From the NCBI GenBank assembly GCA_949132985.1, contig CASCGD010000011.1:1-49643 (forward strand): a DNA stretch of 49,643 bases. The letters are read 5' to 3'. Made by a program: the position numbers and the translations under genes. Positions 25,009 to 34,944 of the stretch are shown here, piece by piece (position 1 is the first letter of the stretch; the number at the start of each line of letters is the position of its first letter). This DNA comes from an uncultured Lachnospiraceae bacterium. GTDB lineage: Bacteria; Bacillota; Clostridia; Lachnospirales; Lachnospiraceae. Under the pieces are notes generated by a model. The model saw only the letters and a list, made by a program, of their open reading frames with translations. It was not told where the DNA came from and made no database searches.

Positions 25009-26421
25009 TTATCGGCCAAGAAGATGTTCGCCCACTTCGTAGATATTTCCGGCCCCCATAGTTATTAACAAGTCACCGTCGATACAATTTTTTAATAAAA
25101 ATTTTTCTATGCCTTCGAAATTATCTGAGGAGGGAAAGTAAAAGGCGCTGCAGCCCTTTCCTTCCAGGCGGGTTAAAATATCTTTGGAGCTTACGCCCAG
25201 GTCGTCTGTCTCTCTGGCGGCATAGATGTCCGCTAACACAACAATGTCCGCGAGGGAGAGGACCTCTGCGAAATCATCCAGAAACGCTTTTGTGCGGGAG
25301 TAGGTGTGGGGCTGGAACACACATACGATCCGCCTGTGAGGGTAATTTTTCGCAGATGAGAGCGTTGCCCTGATTTCGGTCGGATGATGCGCATAGTCGT
25401 CGATCACGGTGATACCCCCCAGCTTTCCCTTGTATTGAAAGCGGCGGTTTGTTCCGGTGAAGGCAGATAATCCTTTGGCAATTGTTTCCGGTGCGATGCC
25501 CATCCGGTCAGCAGCAGCGTAGGCTGCCAGAGCATTTGATGCATTGTGCCTGCCGGGCACGGAAAGGTGTATGGGGACAGGCTTCCTGCCGTCGGATGCA
25601 ACGCAAAATGAGGCGCAGCCAAATTCGTTGAAGCAAAGATCCACAGCGCGGTAGTCAAAGGCTGCATCAAAGCCGTAGGTGATGATATCGGCCGCAAGGC
25701 CTTGCGTTAAGGCAGCGTAATCGTCGATTTCGCCGTTTATGATGAGAGCGCCGTCCGCGGCGGTGTTAAAGATAAATTTGCGGAAGGAGCGGCGCACGTC
25801 CGCGCAGTCTTTAAAGAAATCCAGATGTTCCGCCTCCACATTTAAGACGATGCTGTATTTCGGGTAAAAATGTAAAAAGCTGTTTGTGTACTCGCAGGCC
25901 TCCGTTACAAAGTAGTCGGAGGAACCGACACGGATGTTGCCGTCGATAGCTTTCAAAATACCGCCTACGGAGATCGTGGGATCAGTCTGTGCCGCGAGAA
26001 GGATATGTGTGAGCATCGAGGTTGTAGTCGTCTTGCCATGGGTTCCGGCCACCGCGACAGAGCAGGCGTAGTTGCTCATGAGCTGTCCTAAAAACTCTGC
26101 CCGGGAGAGCATCGGAAGCTTTGCCGCGCGTGCCGCGGCAAATTCCGGGTTATCCTCATGGATCGCAGCCGTGTAGACAACAACGTCGATATCGTCCGTG
26201 ATGTTTGCGGCCGACTGCGGGCAGGAGATGACGGCGCCCTCCTCTGCAAGCTTTTTCGTCAGTGCAGATTCCTTTGAATCAGAGCCGGACACACGAAAGC
26301 CTTCTTTTAAGACGATCTGTGCAAGCCCGCTCATGCTGATGCCGCCGATGCCTATAAAATGAATCCTGTCCTTAGAGGTGAACCGCTGATTGTTTGAAAC
26401 ATCGATTATAAATTCATTCAT
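25009..26421 (-). CDS. murC: UDP-N-acetylmuramate--L-alanine ligase
   Basis: MurC adds L-alanine to UDP-MurNAc in cytoplasmic peptidoglycan synthesis. Visible are the N-terminal Rossmann motif (IHFIGIGGISMSGLA), the ATP-binding loop AGTHGKTTTTSM, the Mur-ligase segment EACEYTNSFL with NVEAEHLDFF, and the C-terminal TGTNRRFQYKG...DDYAHHPTEI motif specific to MurC. I chose the ATG at 26421 (470 aa) because AAGG lies 8 bp before it; a GTG five codons upstream is possible. It is divergent from glgC and is followed by two terminators. Confidence 0.95.
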   Translation of the reverse strand: MNEFIIDVSNNQRFTSKDRIHFIGIGGISMSGLAQIVLKEGFRVSGSDSKESALTKKLAEEGAVISCPQSAANITDDIDVVVYTAAIHEDNPEFAAARAAKLPMLSRAEFLGQLMSNYACSVAVAGTHGKTTTTSMLTHILLAAQTDPTISVGGILKAIDGNIRVGSSDYFVTEACEYTNSFLHFYPKYSIVLNVEAEHLDFFKDCADVRRSFRKFIFNTAADGALIINGEIDDYAALTQGLAADIITYGFDAAFDYRAVDLCFNEFGCASFCVASDGRKPVPIHLSVPGRHNASNALAAYAAADRMGIAPETIAKGLSAFTGTNRRFQYKGKLGGITVIDDYAHHPTEIRATLSSAKNYPHRRIVCVFQPHTYSRTKAFLDDFAEVLSLADIVVLADIYAARETDDLGVSSKDILTRLEGKGCSAFYFPSSDNFEGIEKFLLKNCIDGDLLITMGAGNIYEVGEHLLGR

Positions 26422-26617
26422 CCTGATTACCTTCACTTTTTTGGGGTTTAAAAAAATATTTACTTAAATATAGTATACCATTTTTTTACAGTCATACAAT
26501 CCCCGGTGTGTTGAATTTTAAAAAATCGCAAACATAGCACACTTAGTAAAAACCGACAAAAATATATAAAATATTGTTAAATTTTTGTTTATTATGATGT
26601 ACAAACAGGCGGATTGA

Positions 26618-26626
26618 TGGTATAAT
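26618..26626 (+). promoter_or_regulatory. Extended -10 promoter of glgCD
   Basis: TGGTATAAT has TATAAT at 26621-26626 with the TGn extension, about 50 bp before the glgC ATG. The rest of the 258-bp divergent gap is A/T-rich with no gene. Confidence 0.7.
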
Positions 26627-26679
26627 ATTTTAAAGCTATCTAGTTATCAAACATTAAATAAAAGCAAGAGGTGAGCAAT

Positions 26680-27954
26680 ATGATTCATAAGGAAATGATT
26701 GCCATGCTGCTTGCAGGTGGCCAGGGCAGCCGCCTTGGCGTACTGACGGCAGATGTGGCAAAACCAGCAGTTGCATTCGGCGGTAAATATCGTATTATCG
26801 ATTTTCCGCTGAGCAATTGTATCAACTCAGGCATTGATACGGTCGGCGTCCTGACGCAGTATCAACCCCTGCGGCTGAATACGCACATCGGTATCGGCAT
26901 CGCGTGGGATTTGGATCGGAACACGGGAGGCGTTACCGTATTACCGCCTTACGAGAAGAGTGACAACAGTGAGTGGTATACGGGTACGGCGAATGCGATC
27001 TATCAGAATTTGAATTACATGGAAAGCTATCATCCGGAGTATGTGCTGATTCTTTCCGGTGACCACATTTATAAAATGGACTATGAGGTGATGCTTGATT
27101 TTCACAAGGCCAATCAGGCGGATGTGACGATTGCGGTAATGCCGGTTCCCATCGAGGAGGCCAGCCGCTTCGGCGTCGTCATTGCAGACGAGGCACACTG
27201 TATCAGCGAGTTTGAGGAAAAGCCGGAAAACCCGAGGAGCAATCTGGCTTCCATGGGTATTTACATATTCAGTTGGAAGGTGCTGCGGGAAGCGCTTGTA
27301 GCATTAAAGAACCAGAACAGCTGTGACTTTGGAAAACATGTCATCCCGTATCTGCACGAGCGCGGGAGCCGGATGTTTGCTTACGAGTTCAACGGCTACT
27401 GGAAGGATGTGGGGACCTTAAGCTCCTACTGGGAAGCAAATATGGAACTGATCGATCTGATTCCCGAATTTAACCTGTATGAAAAGTACTGGAAGGTATA
27501 CACAAATACGGGGGCGATTCAGCCGCAGTATATATCCCCGGATTCCGTGATTGTAAAGAGTATCATCGGCGAGGGCAGCGAGATCTGCGGCGAAGTGCAC
27601 AGCTCCGTCATCGGGGCAAATGTTATCATCGGCAAAGGAAGCGTGGTGCGCGGTTCGATTGTGATGCAGGGAACCGTAATCGGTGAGAATACTGTTTTGG
27701 ACAAGGTGATTATTGCGGAGGATTGCAGGATCGGCAGTAATGTAAAGATCGGCGACGGCGAGTACGCGAAAAGCAGCTATAACCCGAAGGTGTACAACAG
27801 CGAGCTTGCGGTAATCGGGGAGGATTCGGTGATTCCGGATCATGTTACGATTGGGAAGAATACGGCCATCTCAGGCGTGACGGAGGCGGCTGATTATGAA
27901 AACGGCTTGTTAAAGAGCGGAGATTCTATTATAAAGGCAGGTGTGAAGGCATGA
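26680..27954 (+). CDS. glgC: Glucose-1-phosphate adenylyltransferase
   Basis: This enzyme makes ADP-glucose from glucose 1-phosphate and ATP, the committed step in bacterial glycogen synthesis. The 424-residue protein has the nucleotidyltransferase signature [45 protein letters not shown] (metal and active-site Asp) and FEEKPENP, then a left-handed beta-helix domain in the last ~130 residues (hexapeptides such as [19 protein letters not shown]). The ATG at 26680 is preferred over a GTG at 26671 because AGAGGTGAG lies 5 bp before it. It overlaps glgD by ATGA, so the two subunits are translated together. Confidence 0.95.
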   Translation: MIHKEMIAMLLAGGQGSRLGVLTADVAKPAVAFGGKYRIIDFPLSNCINSGIDTVGVLTQYQPLRLNTHIGIGIAWDLDRNTGGVTVLPPYEKSDNSEWYTGTANAIYQNLNYMESYHPEYVLILSGDHIYKMDYEVMLDFHKANQADVTIAVMPVPIEEASRFGVVIADEAHCISEFEEKPENPRSNLASMGIYIFSWKVLREALVALKNQNSCDFGKHVIPYLHERGSRMFAYEFNGYWKDVGTLSSYWEANMELIDLIPEFNLYEKYWKVYTNTGAIQPQYISPDSVIVKSIIGEGSEICGEVHSSVIGANVIIGKGSVVRGSIVMQGTVIGENTVLDKVIIAEDCRIGSNVKIGDGEYAKSSYNPKVYNSELAVIGEDSVIPDHVTIGKNTAISGVTEAADYENGLLKSGDSIIKAGVKA

Positions 27955-29069
27955 AAGCATTAGGAATTATTTTGGCCGGCGGTAATAATCAGAAAATGGA
28001 TGCATTATCCCGTAAGAGGGCAATCGCTGCAATGCCTGTAGCCGGAAGCTTCCGTTGCATCGATTTTGTGCTCAGCAATATGACGAACTCCCACATACAG
28101 CGGGTGGCGGTGCTGTCGCAGTATAACGCCCGGTCGCTAAACGAGCATTTGAGCTCTTCAAAATGGTGGGATTTCGGAAGAAAACAGGGTGGCTTGTTTG
28201 TATTTACACCCACAATTACCGCGGACAACAGCTGGTGGTACCGTGGCACGGCAGATGCGATCTACCAGAACATCGAGTGGTTAAAGCGCTGCCATGAACC
28301 TTATGTGATCATCACGAGCGGTGACTGCGTGTACAAGATTGACTATAATGACCTGCTGGACTATCACATCGAAAAAAAGGCCGATATTACGATTGCCGTG
28401 AAGGATATGCCTGCCAATGCGGATGTCAGCCGCTTTGGTGTGGTCCGCATGAACGAGGACTCCCGCATCACAGAATATGAGGAAAAGCCGATGGTGGCAC
28501 AGTCCAATACGATTTCCACCGGCGTTTATGTGATCCGCCGCAGACAGCTCATTGAGCTGCTGGAGCAGTGCGCATCTGAGGACCGCTGGAATTTCGTAAC
28601 CGATATTTTGATCCGCTACAAGGACCTCAAGCGCATTTACGGATTTAAGATGAAGGGCTACTGGAATAATATATCCACTGTGGATTCCTACTATAAGGCA
28701 AATATGGATTTCTTAAAGCCCGAAATCCGCCATTACTTCTTTAAGGAAGCGCCGCGGATTTACTCGAAGATCGATGATCTTCCGCCTGCAAAATACAATG
28801 AAGGCTCCGATGTGCGCAACTCACTGGTAGCAAGCGGCTCCATTATCAACGGCAAGGTGGAAAATTCGATCCTCTTTAAGGAGGCTTTTATCGGCAAGAA
28901 CTGTATTATTAAGAACTCGATTATCCTGAATGAAGTGTACATAGGGGATAACACACATATTGAGAGCTGTATTGTGGAGAGCCGTGGTACGCTCAAACCG
29001 AATATGTATTACTTTGGGGATGGCGAGATACAGATTGTTGTTGGCGACAGTAATCGCTACGGCATATAA
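27951..29069 (+). CDS. glgD: GlgD subunit of ADP-glucose pyrophosphorylase
   Basis: GlgD is a paralogue of GlgC that forms the heteromeric, more active enzyme in Firmicutes. The 372-residue protein keeps the fold ([55 protein letters not shown]) but its N-terminal loop is NNQKM instead of QGSRL, consistent with loss of full catalytic function. The C-terminal beta-helix is shorter than in GlgC. The start codon overlaps the glgC stop (ATGA). No glgA or glgB is in the window. Confidence 0.94.
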   Translation: MKALGIILAGGNNQKMDALSRKRAIAAMPVAGSFRCIDFVLSNMTNSHIQRVAVLSQYNARSLNEHLSSSKWWDFGRKQGGLFVFTPTITADNSWWYRGTADAIYQNIEWLKRCHEPYVIITSGDCVYKIDYNDLLDYHIEKKADITIAVKDMPANADVSRFGVVRMNEDSRITEYEEKPMVAQSNTISTGVYVIRRRQLIELLEQCASEDRWNFVTDILIRYKDLKRIYGFKMKGYWNNISTVDSYYKANMDFLKPEIRHYFFKEAPRIYSKIDDLPPAKYNEGSDVRNSLVASGSIINGKVENSILFKEAFIGKNCIIKNSIILNEVYIGDNTHIESCIVESRGTLKPNMYYFGDGEIQIVVGDSNRYGI

Positions 29070-29096
29070 TAATGAAGAAGGGGGTGTTAGATTAAG

Positions 29097-29381
29097 ATGG
29101 AAATTACGGATATACGCATCCGTAGGCTCGAGGGCAGCAACAAGATGAAGGCGATCGTATCTATTACGATTGATGACGAATTTGTATTGCATGATATTAA
29201 GGTTGTGGACGGCGAAAAGGGTTTATTCATCGCTATGCCCAGCAAAAAGACCGCGGATGGTGAGTTTCGGGATATTGCGCATCCGATTAAGACTGAGACC
29301 AGAAACCGTATTCAGAAAATGATTTTGGACCGGTATCTGCAGGAGCAGGAGCTGACCGTGGAAAATGATGAAAGCAATTAA
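29097..29381 (+). CDS. spoVG: SpoVG-family RNA/DNA-binding regulator
   Basis: SpoVG is a small nucleic-acid-binding protein linked to sporulation septum control and, in other Firmicutes, to global regulation. The 94-residue sequence matches end to end: [64 protein letters not shown]. It follows glgD by 27 bp with a GGGGGTG ribosome site. The TTAGATTAAG spacer between site and ATG is the same as that of gdhA. In Bacillus spoVG lies next to glmU, and here a glmU-like gene follows after a 396-bp gap. Confidence 0.96.
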   Translation: MEITDIRIRRLEGSNKMKAIVSITIDDEFVLHDIKVVDGEKGLFIAMPSKKTADGEFRDIAHPIKTETRNRIQKMILDRYLQEQELTVENDESN

Positions 29382-29467
29382 AAGTAAACAGTTTCGTCTC
29401 CGGTCAGAGGTTGGTCGGACGGCATTTGAACGAACAGTAATCGGATAGGCTACATTTTCAGGGGTTG

Positions 29468-29496
29468 TCAGTGGGCAGCCCTTGAATTTTGCGCTG
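29468..29496 (+). terminator. Possible weak terminator after spoVG
   Basis: AGGGGTTG pairs with CAGCCCTT (with G-T pairs) and is followed by GAATTTT. The T tract is short. Confidence 0.4.
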
Positions 29497-29542
29497 TTTT
29501 ACGCTACACTATATTAGCTGCGGGGGATGGCTGTGAGGACAC

Positions 29543-29681
29543 CGCCGAAGGGCCGGCTGTTCCTCATAAAAACACGCTCCCGCCCGGATAAAATGGCAGC
29601 GGACGCTAAGCTCGAAAATACCTTGCTAAGCACCGGCGTTTTTATAACGGTTTTTATTCAGGAACAGCCGGCCCTCCGGCG
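29543..29681. repeat. 139-bp inverted-repeat element
   Basis: The left arm (29543-29564) and right arm (29660-29681) are reverse complements over 20 of 22 bases: CGCCG, two mismatches, then GGGCCGGCTGTTCCT. The complementarity continues inward imperfectly (ATAAAAACaCG / CGtTTTTAT). The 95-bp interior has an ORF only as a by-product of the high GC. It sits in the 396-bp gap between spoVG and the glmU-like gene. Confidence 0.75.
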
Positions 29682-29777
29682 ACTGGTTATCGTATGCCGG
29701 GAGAGGCTGTTATTGGAAACGGATGAAAGTGATTGATGATATAGTGATTAGGAAGAGATGGAGGAGTGATTTCAAGT

Positions 29778-30527
29778 ATGAATACGAATAGGAAAGTGGA
29801 GCGCAAAGCGGTTATTCTGGCGGCGGGGAAGGGGACGCGCATGAAATCGGACCTGCCGAAGGTGGTGCACCGTATTGAGGGAAAATGTCTGGTTGATTAT
29901 GTGATTGAGGCGGCGCGGGGCGCGGATGTGACAAAGATTTGTCTGGTTGTCGGTTATAAGCACGAGGTAGTGGAGACGGAGATCGGGAGTGAGGATGTCA
30001 CATTTGTCTTACAGCCGGAGCAGCTTGGCACCGGACATGCGGTGAAATGTGCCCATGAATTTTTGGGAGAGGAGGGACAGACGCTGATTCTTTTTGGGGA
30101 TACGCCGCTGATTACAGCACAGACGCTGCGCGCGCTGGCGGCATACCATGAGGCGGCGGGGAATGCGGTGACGGTTCTCTCTGCAAAGGTGGATGATCCG
30201 ACGGGGTACGGGCGTATCATACGGGATGAAGCGGGTCATTTTCTGAAAAGTGTGGAGCACAAGGATGCCAGCGAGCAGGAGCTTTTGTCCAAAGAGATCA
30301 ATTCCGGCATGTATATTTTTGATACGGCGCAGCTAAAGGATGCACTTGCGAAGATCACGCCGAACAATGCGCAGGGTGAATATTACCTGCCGGATACGCT
30401 TACAATTATAAAAGGAAAAGGGTTAAAGGTGGATGCATATACCTTGGAGGATGCGACGGATATTTCAGGGGTTAACGACCAGATTCAGCTTGCACAAGCG
30501 GCAGAAATCATACGGAAAAGAGGATAA
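29778..30527 (+). CDS. GlmU-type uridylyltransferase domain protein (no acetyltransferase domain), 249 aa
   Basis: It is related to the N-terminal half of GlmU, which makes UDP-GlcNAc from GlcNAc-1-P and UTP. Seen: VILAAGKGTRMKSDLPKVVH (nucleotide-binding signature), QPEQLGTGHAVKCA, LFGDTPLI (metal-binding Asp), GYGRIIRD, EINSGMYIFD and EYYLPDTL. The protein ends at about residue 249, where the ~200-residue left-handed beta-helix acetyltransferase domain of bifunctional GlmU would begin, and no remnant follows, as pth starts 4 bp later. So GlcN-1-P acetylation must be done elsewhere. The ATG at 29778 has GGAGGAG 11 bp upstream; a GTG at 29766 is too close to it. Position between spoVG and pth matches glmU in Bacillus. 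Confidence 0.9.
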   Translation: MNTNRKVERKAVILAAGKGTRMKSDLPKVVHRIEGKCLVDYVIEAARGADVTKICLVVGYKHEVVETEIGSEDVTFVLQPEQLGTGHAVKCAHEFLGEEGQTLILFGDTPLITAQTLRALAAYHEAAGNAVTVLSAKVDDPTGYGRIIRDEAGHFLKSVEHKDASEQELLSKEINSGMYIFDTAQLKDALAKITPNNAQGEYYLPDTLTIIKGKGLKVDAYTLEDATDISGVNDQIQLAQAAEIIRKRG

Positions 30528-30531
30528 AATC

Positions 30532-31101
30532 ATGTATGTTATAGTCGGGCTTGGAAATCCGGATAAGAAGTATGAAAAGACACGGCACAACGTGGGCTTT
30601 GATGTCATAGATGTCCTTGCAAAAAAATATAATGTAGAATTAACAGAAAAAAAGCACCGGGCGCTCTCTGGAAGCGGCTATATCGCAGGAAAAAAGGTAC
30701 TGCTGGTGAAGCCGCAGACGTATATGAATCTGAGCGGAGAGTGTGTTGCGGCGATCCTGAATTTTTATAAGCTGGACCCTGAGAATGACCTTCTGGTGAT
30801 TTTTGATGATGTCAGTCTTGCGCCGGGGCGCATTCGCGTTCGGGCGAAGGGAAGCGCCGGCGGGCACAATGGAATCAAAAATATCATTGCAATGACTGGG
30901 ACACAGAATTTTTCCCGCATCAAGGTGGGTGTCGGGGAAAAGCCGAAAGGGTGGGATCTGGCGGATTATGTGCTGAGCCGCTTTTCGAAGGATGACCGTG
31001 CCCTTGCGGAAGGCGCTTTTGCGGATGCGGCGGATGCGGCACAGCTGATTGTCGCCGGTGATCTGGAGGGGGCCATGAATCAATTCAACGGCAAAAAATA
31101 G
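30532..31101 (+). CDS. pth: Peptidyl-tRNA hydrolase
   Basis: Pth releases peptides from prematurely dissociated peptidyl-tRNA. The 189-residue protein begins MYVIVGLGNPDKKYEKTRHNVGF, with catalytic His19 and Asn9, then VKPQTYMNLSGE, FDDVSLAPGRIRVRAKGSAGGHNGI and FSRIKVGVG. I chose the ATG at 30532, with AGAGG before it, as the standard N-terminus; a longer frame from 30433 lies inside the preceding gene. It is 4 bp from the uridylyltransferase gene and 9 bp from mfd, so all three form one operon, as in Bacillus. Confidence 0.97.
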   Translation: MYVIVGLGNPDKKYEKTRHNVGFDVIDVLAKKYNVELTEKKHRALSGSGYIAGKKVLLVKPQTYMNLSGECVAAILNFYKLDPENDLLVIFDDVSLAPGRIRVRAKGSAGGHNGIKNIIAMTGTQNFSRIKVGVGEKPKGWDLADYVLSRFSKDDRALAEGAFADAADAAQLIVAGDLEGAMNQFNGKK

Positions 31102-31110
31102 GGAAAAGAT

Positions 31111-34100
31111 ATGCAGGCATTTTTACAGCCACTTGCGGAGTGGAAAGATTATGAGGCGGTAGACCGCCGGCTCGCCGATTTAAAGGGAACCATTGAGATA
31201 TCCGGGTGTATGGATGCGCAAAAGCCCCATTTGATTTATGGGCTGGGCGAGCGCGCATACAGCCGGCTCATTGTCACGTTTCAGGAGCAGAAGGCGAAGG
31301 AGCTGTTTGAGGACTACCGCTTTTTTGACGATAATGTGCTTTATTTTCCGGCGAAAGACGTGCTTTTCTATCAATCCGATTTGCGGGGAAATACGCTGAC
31401 AAGGGAGCGTCTGACTGTCTTGCAGGCACTTTTAGAGCAGGAGCAGGTGACGATCATCACGACCTTTGATGCGCTGATGAATCATATGAGTGCGCCGGAG
31501 CAGTTTCGGGCATCGGTAAAAAGTTTTGCGGTGGGAGATACGGTCAGGATTGAGAAGCTGACGGCTCAGCTGGTGGCAATGGGTTATAACCGGGAATATC
31601 AGGTGACGGCTGCCGGACAGTTTGCGGTGCGGGGAGGTATCATTGATATTTTTCCGATGACTGCGGAGCATCCTTACCGTATGGAGCTTTGGGGCGATGA
31701 GATTGATTCGCTGCGCGCTTTTGATGCGGAGAGCCAGCGCTCGTTAGAGGAGGGCGGGGAGGATCATTTTACGCTGTACCCGGCAAATGAGTGGGTGCTT
31801 ACGACGGAACAGATTAAATCAGGATTAAATAGAGTGAAAAAAGAGGCAAAAGCACTTTCTCAGAAGCTTTATGACCACCAAAAGACCGAGGAAGCGGCAA
31901 GAATACGCTCTATTGCGGCGAATTTAGAGGAAGAATTGACAGAGCTTGGCGGTGCGACAAATCTGGACTCGTTTCTTGGATATTTTGTGGAGGAGCAGGC
32001 ATCTCTTCTGGATTATCTTGACCGTGAGCACATGGTTTGCTTTCTGGATGAGCCGGCGCGGATCATGGAGCAGGGGCGCGGCGTTGAACTGGAGTTTTCT
32101 GAGAGTATGAAGCAGAGGCTGGAGAAGGGCTATATTCTGCCAAAGCAGGCGGATGCTCTCTGCGGAGCTGAGGAAGTCATGGGACGGCTGCAGCAGTGCC
32201 GGTGTGTGGCGCTCTCCACTCTCGAGCAGCATGTGCCGCAGCTTCTCGTGGAGGATCACTATCAGCTGCAGGCGCGGACAGTCAACGCCTACAACAACAG
32301 CTTTGAGCTTTTGATCAAGGATTTAAAGAGATATAAGAAAAATAAATTCAAAATTATACTTTTATCCGGCTCCCGGACGCGGGCAAAACGGTTGGCGGAG
32401 GACATTACAAACGAGGGTGTGGTCTGCTTTTATACGGAAGATTATAATCACGCCTTAAAGGAAGGTGAAGTGATGGTGCTCTACGGCAAGGTGCGCCGTG
32501 GCTATGAGTATCCTCTTTTGTCCTTTGCGGTTATCACCGAGAGTGATATTTTTGGAGCAGAAAAAAAGAAGAAGAAAAAGTATAAGCGCTATGAGGGTGA
32601 GCAAATCCGAAGCTTTGCGGAGCTGCATGTGGGCGACTATGTGGTGCATGAGAATCACGGGCTGGGTATCTATCAGGGCATTGAGAAGATGGACGTGGGG
32701 GGAACCACAAAGGACTACATGAAGATTACCTATGCCAAAGGCTCGAACCTCTACATTCTGGCGACGCAGCTGGATCTGATTCAGAAATATGCCGGAAGCG
32801 ACGCAAAGAAGCCAAAGCTTAATACCCTCGGAACGCAGGAGTGGAACAAGACCCGGGCCAGGGTTCAAGGCGCGGTGAAGGAGATCGCGAAGGAGCTGGT
32901 GGAGCTTTATGCGGTGCGGCAGCAGAAGGAGGGCTATGTCTACGGTCCGGACACGGTCTGGCAGCGGGAGTTTGAGGAGATGTTCCCCTTTGAGGAAACA
33001 GAGGATCAGGTGGCCGCTATTGAGGAGACAAAGCATGATATGGAGAGCACAAAAATCATGGACCGGCTCATCTGCGGCGATGTGGGCTACGGCAAGACCG
33101 AGATCGCAATCCGCGCGGCTTTCAAGGCGGTGCAGGAAGGCAAGCAGGTGGTCTACCTCGTGCCGACCACAATTTTAGCGCAGCAGCACTACAACACCTT
33201 TGCACAGCGGATGAAGGATTTTCCGGTGACGGTGGACCTGCTCTGCCGATTCCGAACCCCGGCTCAGCAAAAGTACACGATCGGTGAGTTGAAGAGGGGC
33301 ATGGTGGACATCGTGATCGGCACGCACCGGGTGCTCTCGAAGGATGTCAGCTTTAAGGATCTTGGTCTGCTCATCATCGATGAGGAACAGCGCTTTGGCG
33401 TGACTCACAAGGAGAAGATCAAGCAGCTGAAGAAGAATATAGATGTGCTGACCCTGACGGCGACGCCGATTCCGCGCACGCTGCATATGAGTCTGATCGG
33501 GATTCGTGATATGAGTGTTTTGGAGGAGCCGCCTATGGACCGGCTTCCGATTCAGACCTACGTGATGGAGTACAATGAAGAGCTTGTGCGGGAGGCCATT
33601 GCCAGAGAGCTGGCGCGGGGAGGGCAGGTTTATTATGTGTTCAACCGTGTGAATCAGATTGCAGATGTGACCGCGAAGATCGCCGGACTCGTGCCGGAGG
33701 CTGGTGTCGCCTTTGCCCATGGACAGATGAAGGAAATCGAGCTTGAGCGGATCATGTATCAGTTTATCAACGGGGAAATCGATGTGCTGGTATCCACGAC
33801 GATTATTGAAACCGGACTGGATATTTCAAATGTCAACACCATGATCATACAGGATGCGGACAGCATGGGCCTTGCGCAGCTCTACCAGCTGAGAGGACGC
33901 GTGGGGCGAAGCAACCGCACTGCCTATGCGTTTTTTATGTATAAGCGGGATAAGATGTTAAAGGAGGTGGCGGAGAAACGGCTGTCGGCCATCCGTGAGT
34001 TTACGGATCTGGGCAGCGGCTTTAAGATTGCGATGCGTGATCTGGAGATCCGCGGCGCCGGGAATTTGCTGGGAGCGCAGCAGCACGGGCACATGGAGGC

Positions 34101-34653
34101 GGTAGGCTACGACCTTTACTGCAAGATGCTGAATGAGGCTGTAAAGGCGCAGAAGGGCGAGATCGCGAAAACGCCCTTCGACACGACGCTGGATATCGAG
34201 GTGGACGCGTTTATACCGCCTGCCTACATTCCAAATGAGTATCAGAAGCTTGATATTTATAAGCGCATCGCGTGTGTGGAAAATGACGCGGCAGGCGATG
34301 AGATGCTTGACGAGCTGATTGACCGCTTCGGCGAGCCGCCGCGCTGCGTGCAGAACCTTTTGTCCATCGCAAGGCAAAAGGCGCGGGCGCATAGCCTGTA
34401 TGTGACGGAGATTACACAGAAAGGGCAGACGCTGCGCATTGTGCTCTACGGGCAGGCGCCTGTGGAGCCGCTTGAAATTCCGCGGTTTGTGGAACGCTTT
34501 GCAGGCGCCGTGATCTTTGTGCCGGATCGGGAAAGTCCTTCTTTTCTGTATAAAATGGATTATAACAGCCGGAAGAAAATCGACGCGCTGGGAGCGGTGA
34601 AGCTGTTTTTGGGGGAGATGGATATCTTATATGTGAAGAATTGTAAAATGTGA
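31111..34653 (+). CDS. mfd: Transcription-repair coupling factor
   Basis: Mfd removes stalled RNA polymerase and recruits UvrA. At 1180 residues it has the full-length architecture: UvrB-homology region ([12 protein letters not shown]...[10 protein letters not shown]), D2-D3 regions, the RNA-polymerase-interaction domain ([20 protein letters not shown]), the translocase with Walker [16 protein letters not shown], the DEEQ box ([11 protein letters not shown]), TATPIPRTL, and motif [13 protein letters not shown], then the C-terminal autoinhibitory domain. It starts 9 bp after pth. No terminator follows; a 291-bp gap with tandem structured repeats separates it from the PrsA-like gene. Confidence 0.97.
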   Translation: MQAFLQPLAEWKDYEAVDRRLADLKGTIEISGCMDAQKPHLIYGLGERAYSRLIVTFQEQKAKELFEDYRFFDDNVLYFPAKDVLFYQSDLRGNTLTRERLTVLQALLEQEQVTIITTFDALMNHMSAPEQFRASVKSFAVGDTVRIEKLTAQLVAMGYNREYQVTAAGQFAVRGGIIDIFPMTAEHPYRMELWGDEIDSLRAFDAESQRSLEEGGEDHFTLYPANEWVLTTEQIKSGLNRVKKEAKALSQKLYDHQKTEEAARIRSIAANLEEELTELGGATNLDSFLGYFVEEQASLLDYLDREHMVCFLDEPARIMEQGRGVELEFSESMKQRLEKGYILPKQADALCGAEEVMGRLQQCRCVALSTLEQHVPQLLVEDHYQLQARTVNAYNNSFELLIKDLKRYKKNKFKIILLSGSRTRAKRLAEDITNEGVVCFYTEDYNHALKEGEVMVLYGKVRRGYEYPLLSFAVITESDIFGAEKKKKKKYKRYEGEQIRSFAELHVGDYVVHENHGLGIYQGIEKMDVGGTTKDYMKITYAKGSNLYILATQLDLIQKYAGSDAKKPKLNTLGTQEWNKTRARVQGAVKEIAKELVELYAVRQQKEGYVYGPDTVWQREFEEMFPFEETEDQVAAIEETKHDMESTKIMDRLICGDVGYGKTEIAIRAAFKAVQEGKQVVYLVPTTILAQQHYNTFAQRMKDFPVTVDLLCRFRTPAQQKYTIGELKRGMVDIVIGTHRVLSKDVSFKDLGLLIIDEEQRFGVTHKEKIKQLKKNIDVLTLTATPIPRTLHMSLIGIRDMSVLEEPPMDRLPIQTYVMEYNEELVREAIARELARGGQVYYVFNRVNQIADVTAKIAGLVPEAGVAFAHGQMKEIELERIMYQFINGEIDVLVSTTIIETGLDISNVNTMIIQDADSMGLAQLYQLRGRVGRSNRTAYAFFMYKRDKMLKEVAEKRLSAIREFTDLGSGFKIAMRDLEIRGAGNLLGAQQHGHMEAVGYDLYCKMLNEAVKAQKGEIAKTPFDTTLDIEVDAFIPPAYIPNEYQKLDIYKRIACVENDAAGDEMLDELIDRFGEPPRCVQNLLSIARQKARAHSLYVTEITQKGQTLRIVLYGQAPVEPLEIPRFVERFAGAVIFVPDRESPSFLYKMDYNSRKKIDALGAVKLFLGEMDILYVKNCKM

Positions 34654-34762
34654 AAAAACAGTGAAAGCCTTGCATGATTGGAACGGAGGTTTTATAATCA
34701 GTAAGTGTATTTTTAGTGGATTTTACCGCAAGTGCAAGAAGATGAGGCAGTTCGCTGCCAAG

Positions 34763-34932
34763 GAGGAGGAAGCCAAACGCGAAGCGTTTTTAGCATGGAT
34801 TCCGACGAAATGCCCGAGAGCGGAGCGAACGGGCGAGTCATTAAAGTGAGGAGGAAGCCAAACGCGAAGCGTTTTTAGCATGGCTTCTGACAAAATGCCC
34901 GAGAGCGGAGCGAACGGGCGAATCAATAAAGG
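34763..34932 (+). repeat. Tandem 85-bp structured repeat, two copies
   Basis: Two units start at 34763 and 34848 (period 85 bp) and differ at only a few positions. Each contains GAGGAGGAAGCC, the hairpin AAACGC-GAA-GCGTTTTTAG, then a second hairpin GCCCG...CGGGC around AGAGCGGAGCGAA. A diverged third copy is at 20473-20560. The second unit ends 12 bp before the PrsA-like ATG. A possible reading frame crosses the first copy, but I take it as incidental. Confidence 0.9.
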
Positions 34933-34944
34933 GAGGACGAAACG

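Noticed and set aside
29527-29736. 69-codon ORF in the spoVG-glmU gap
   Set aside because: It coincides with the 139-bp inverted repeat, lacks a ribosome site and looks like translated palindrome.
34661-34849. 62-codon ORF containing EEEAKREAFLAWIPTK
   Set aside because: Most of its length is the structured repeat read in one frame; repeats like this are often translated by chance at gene ends.
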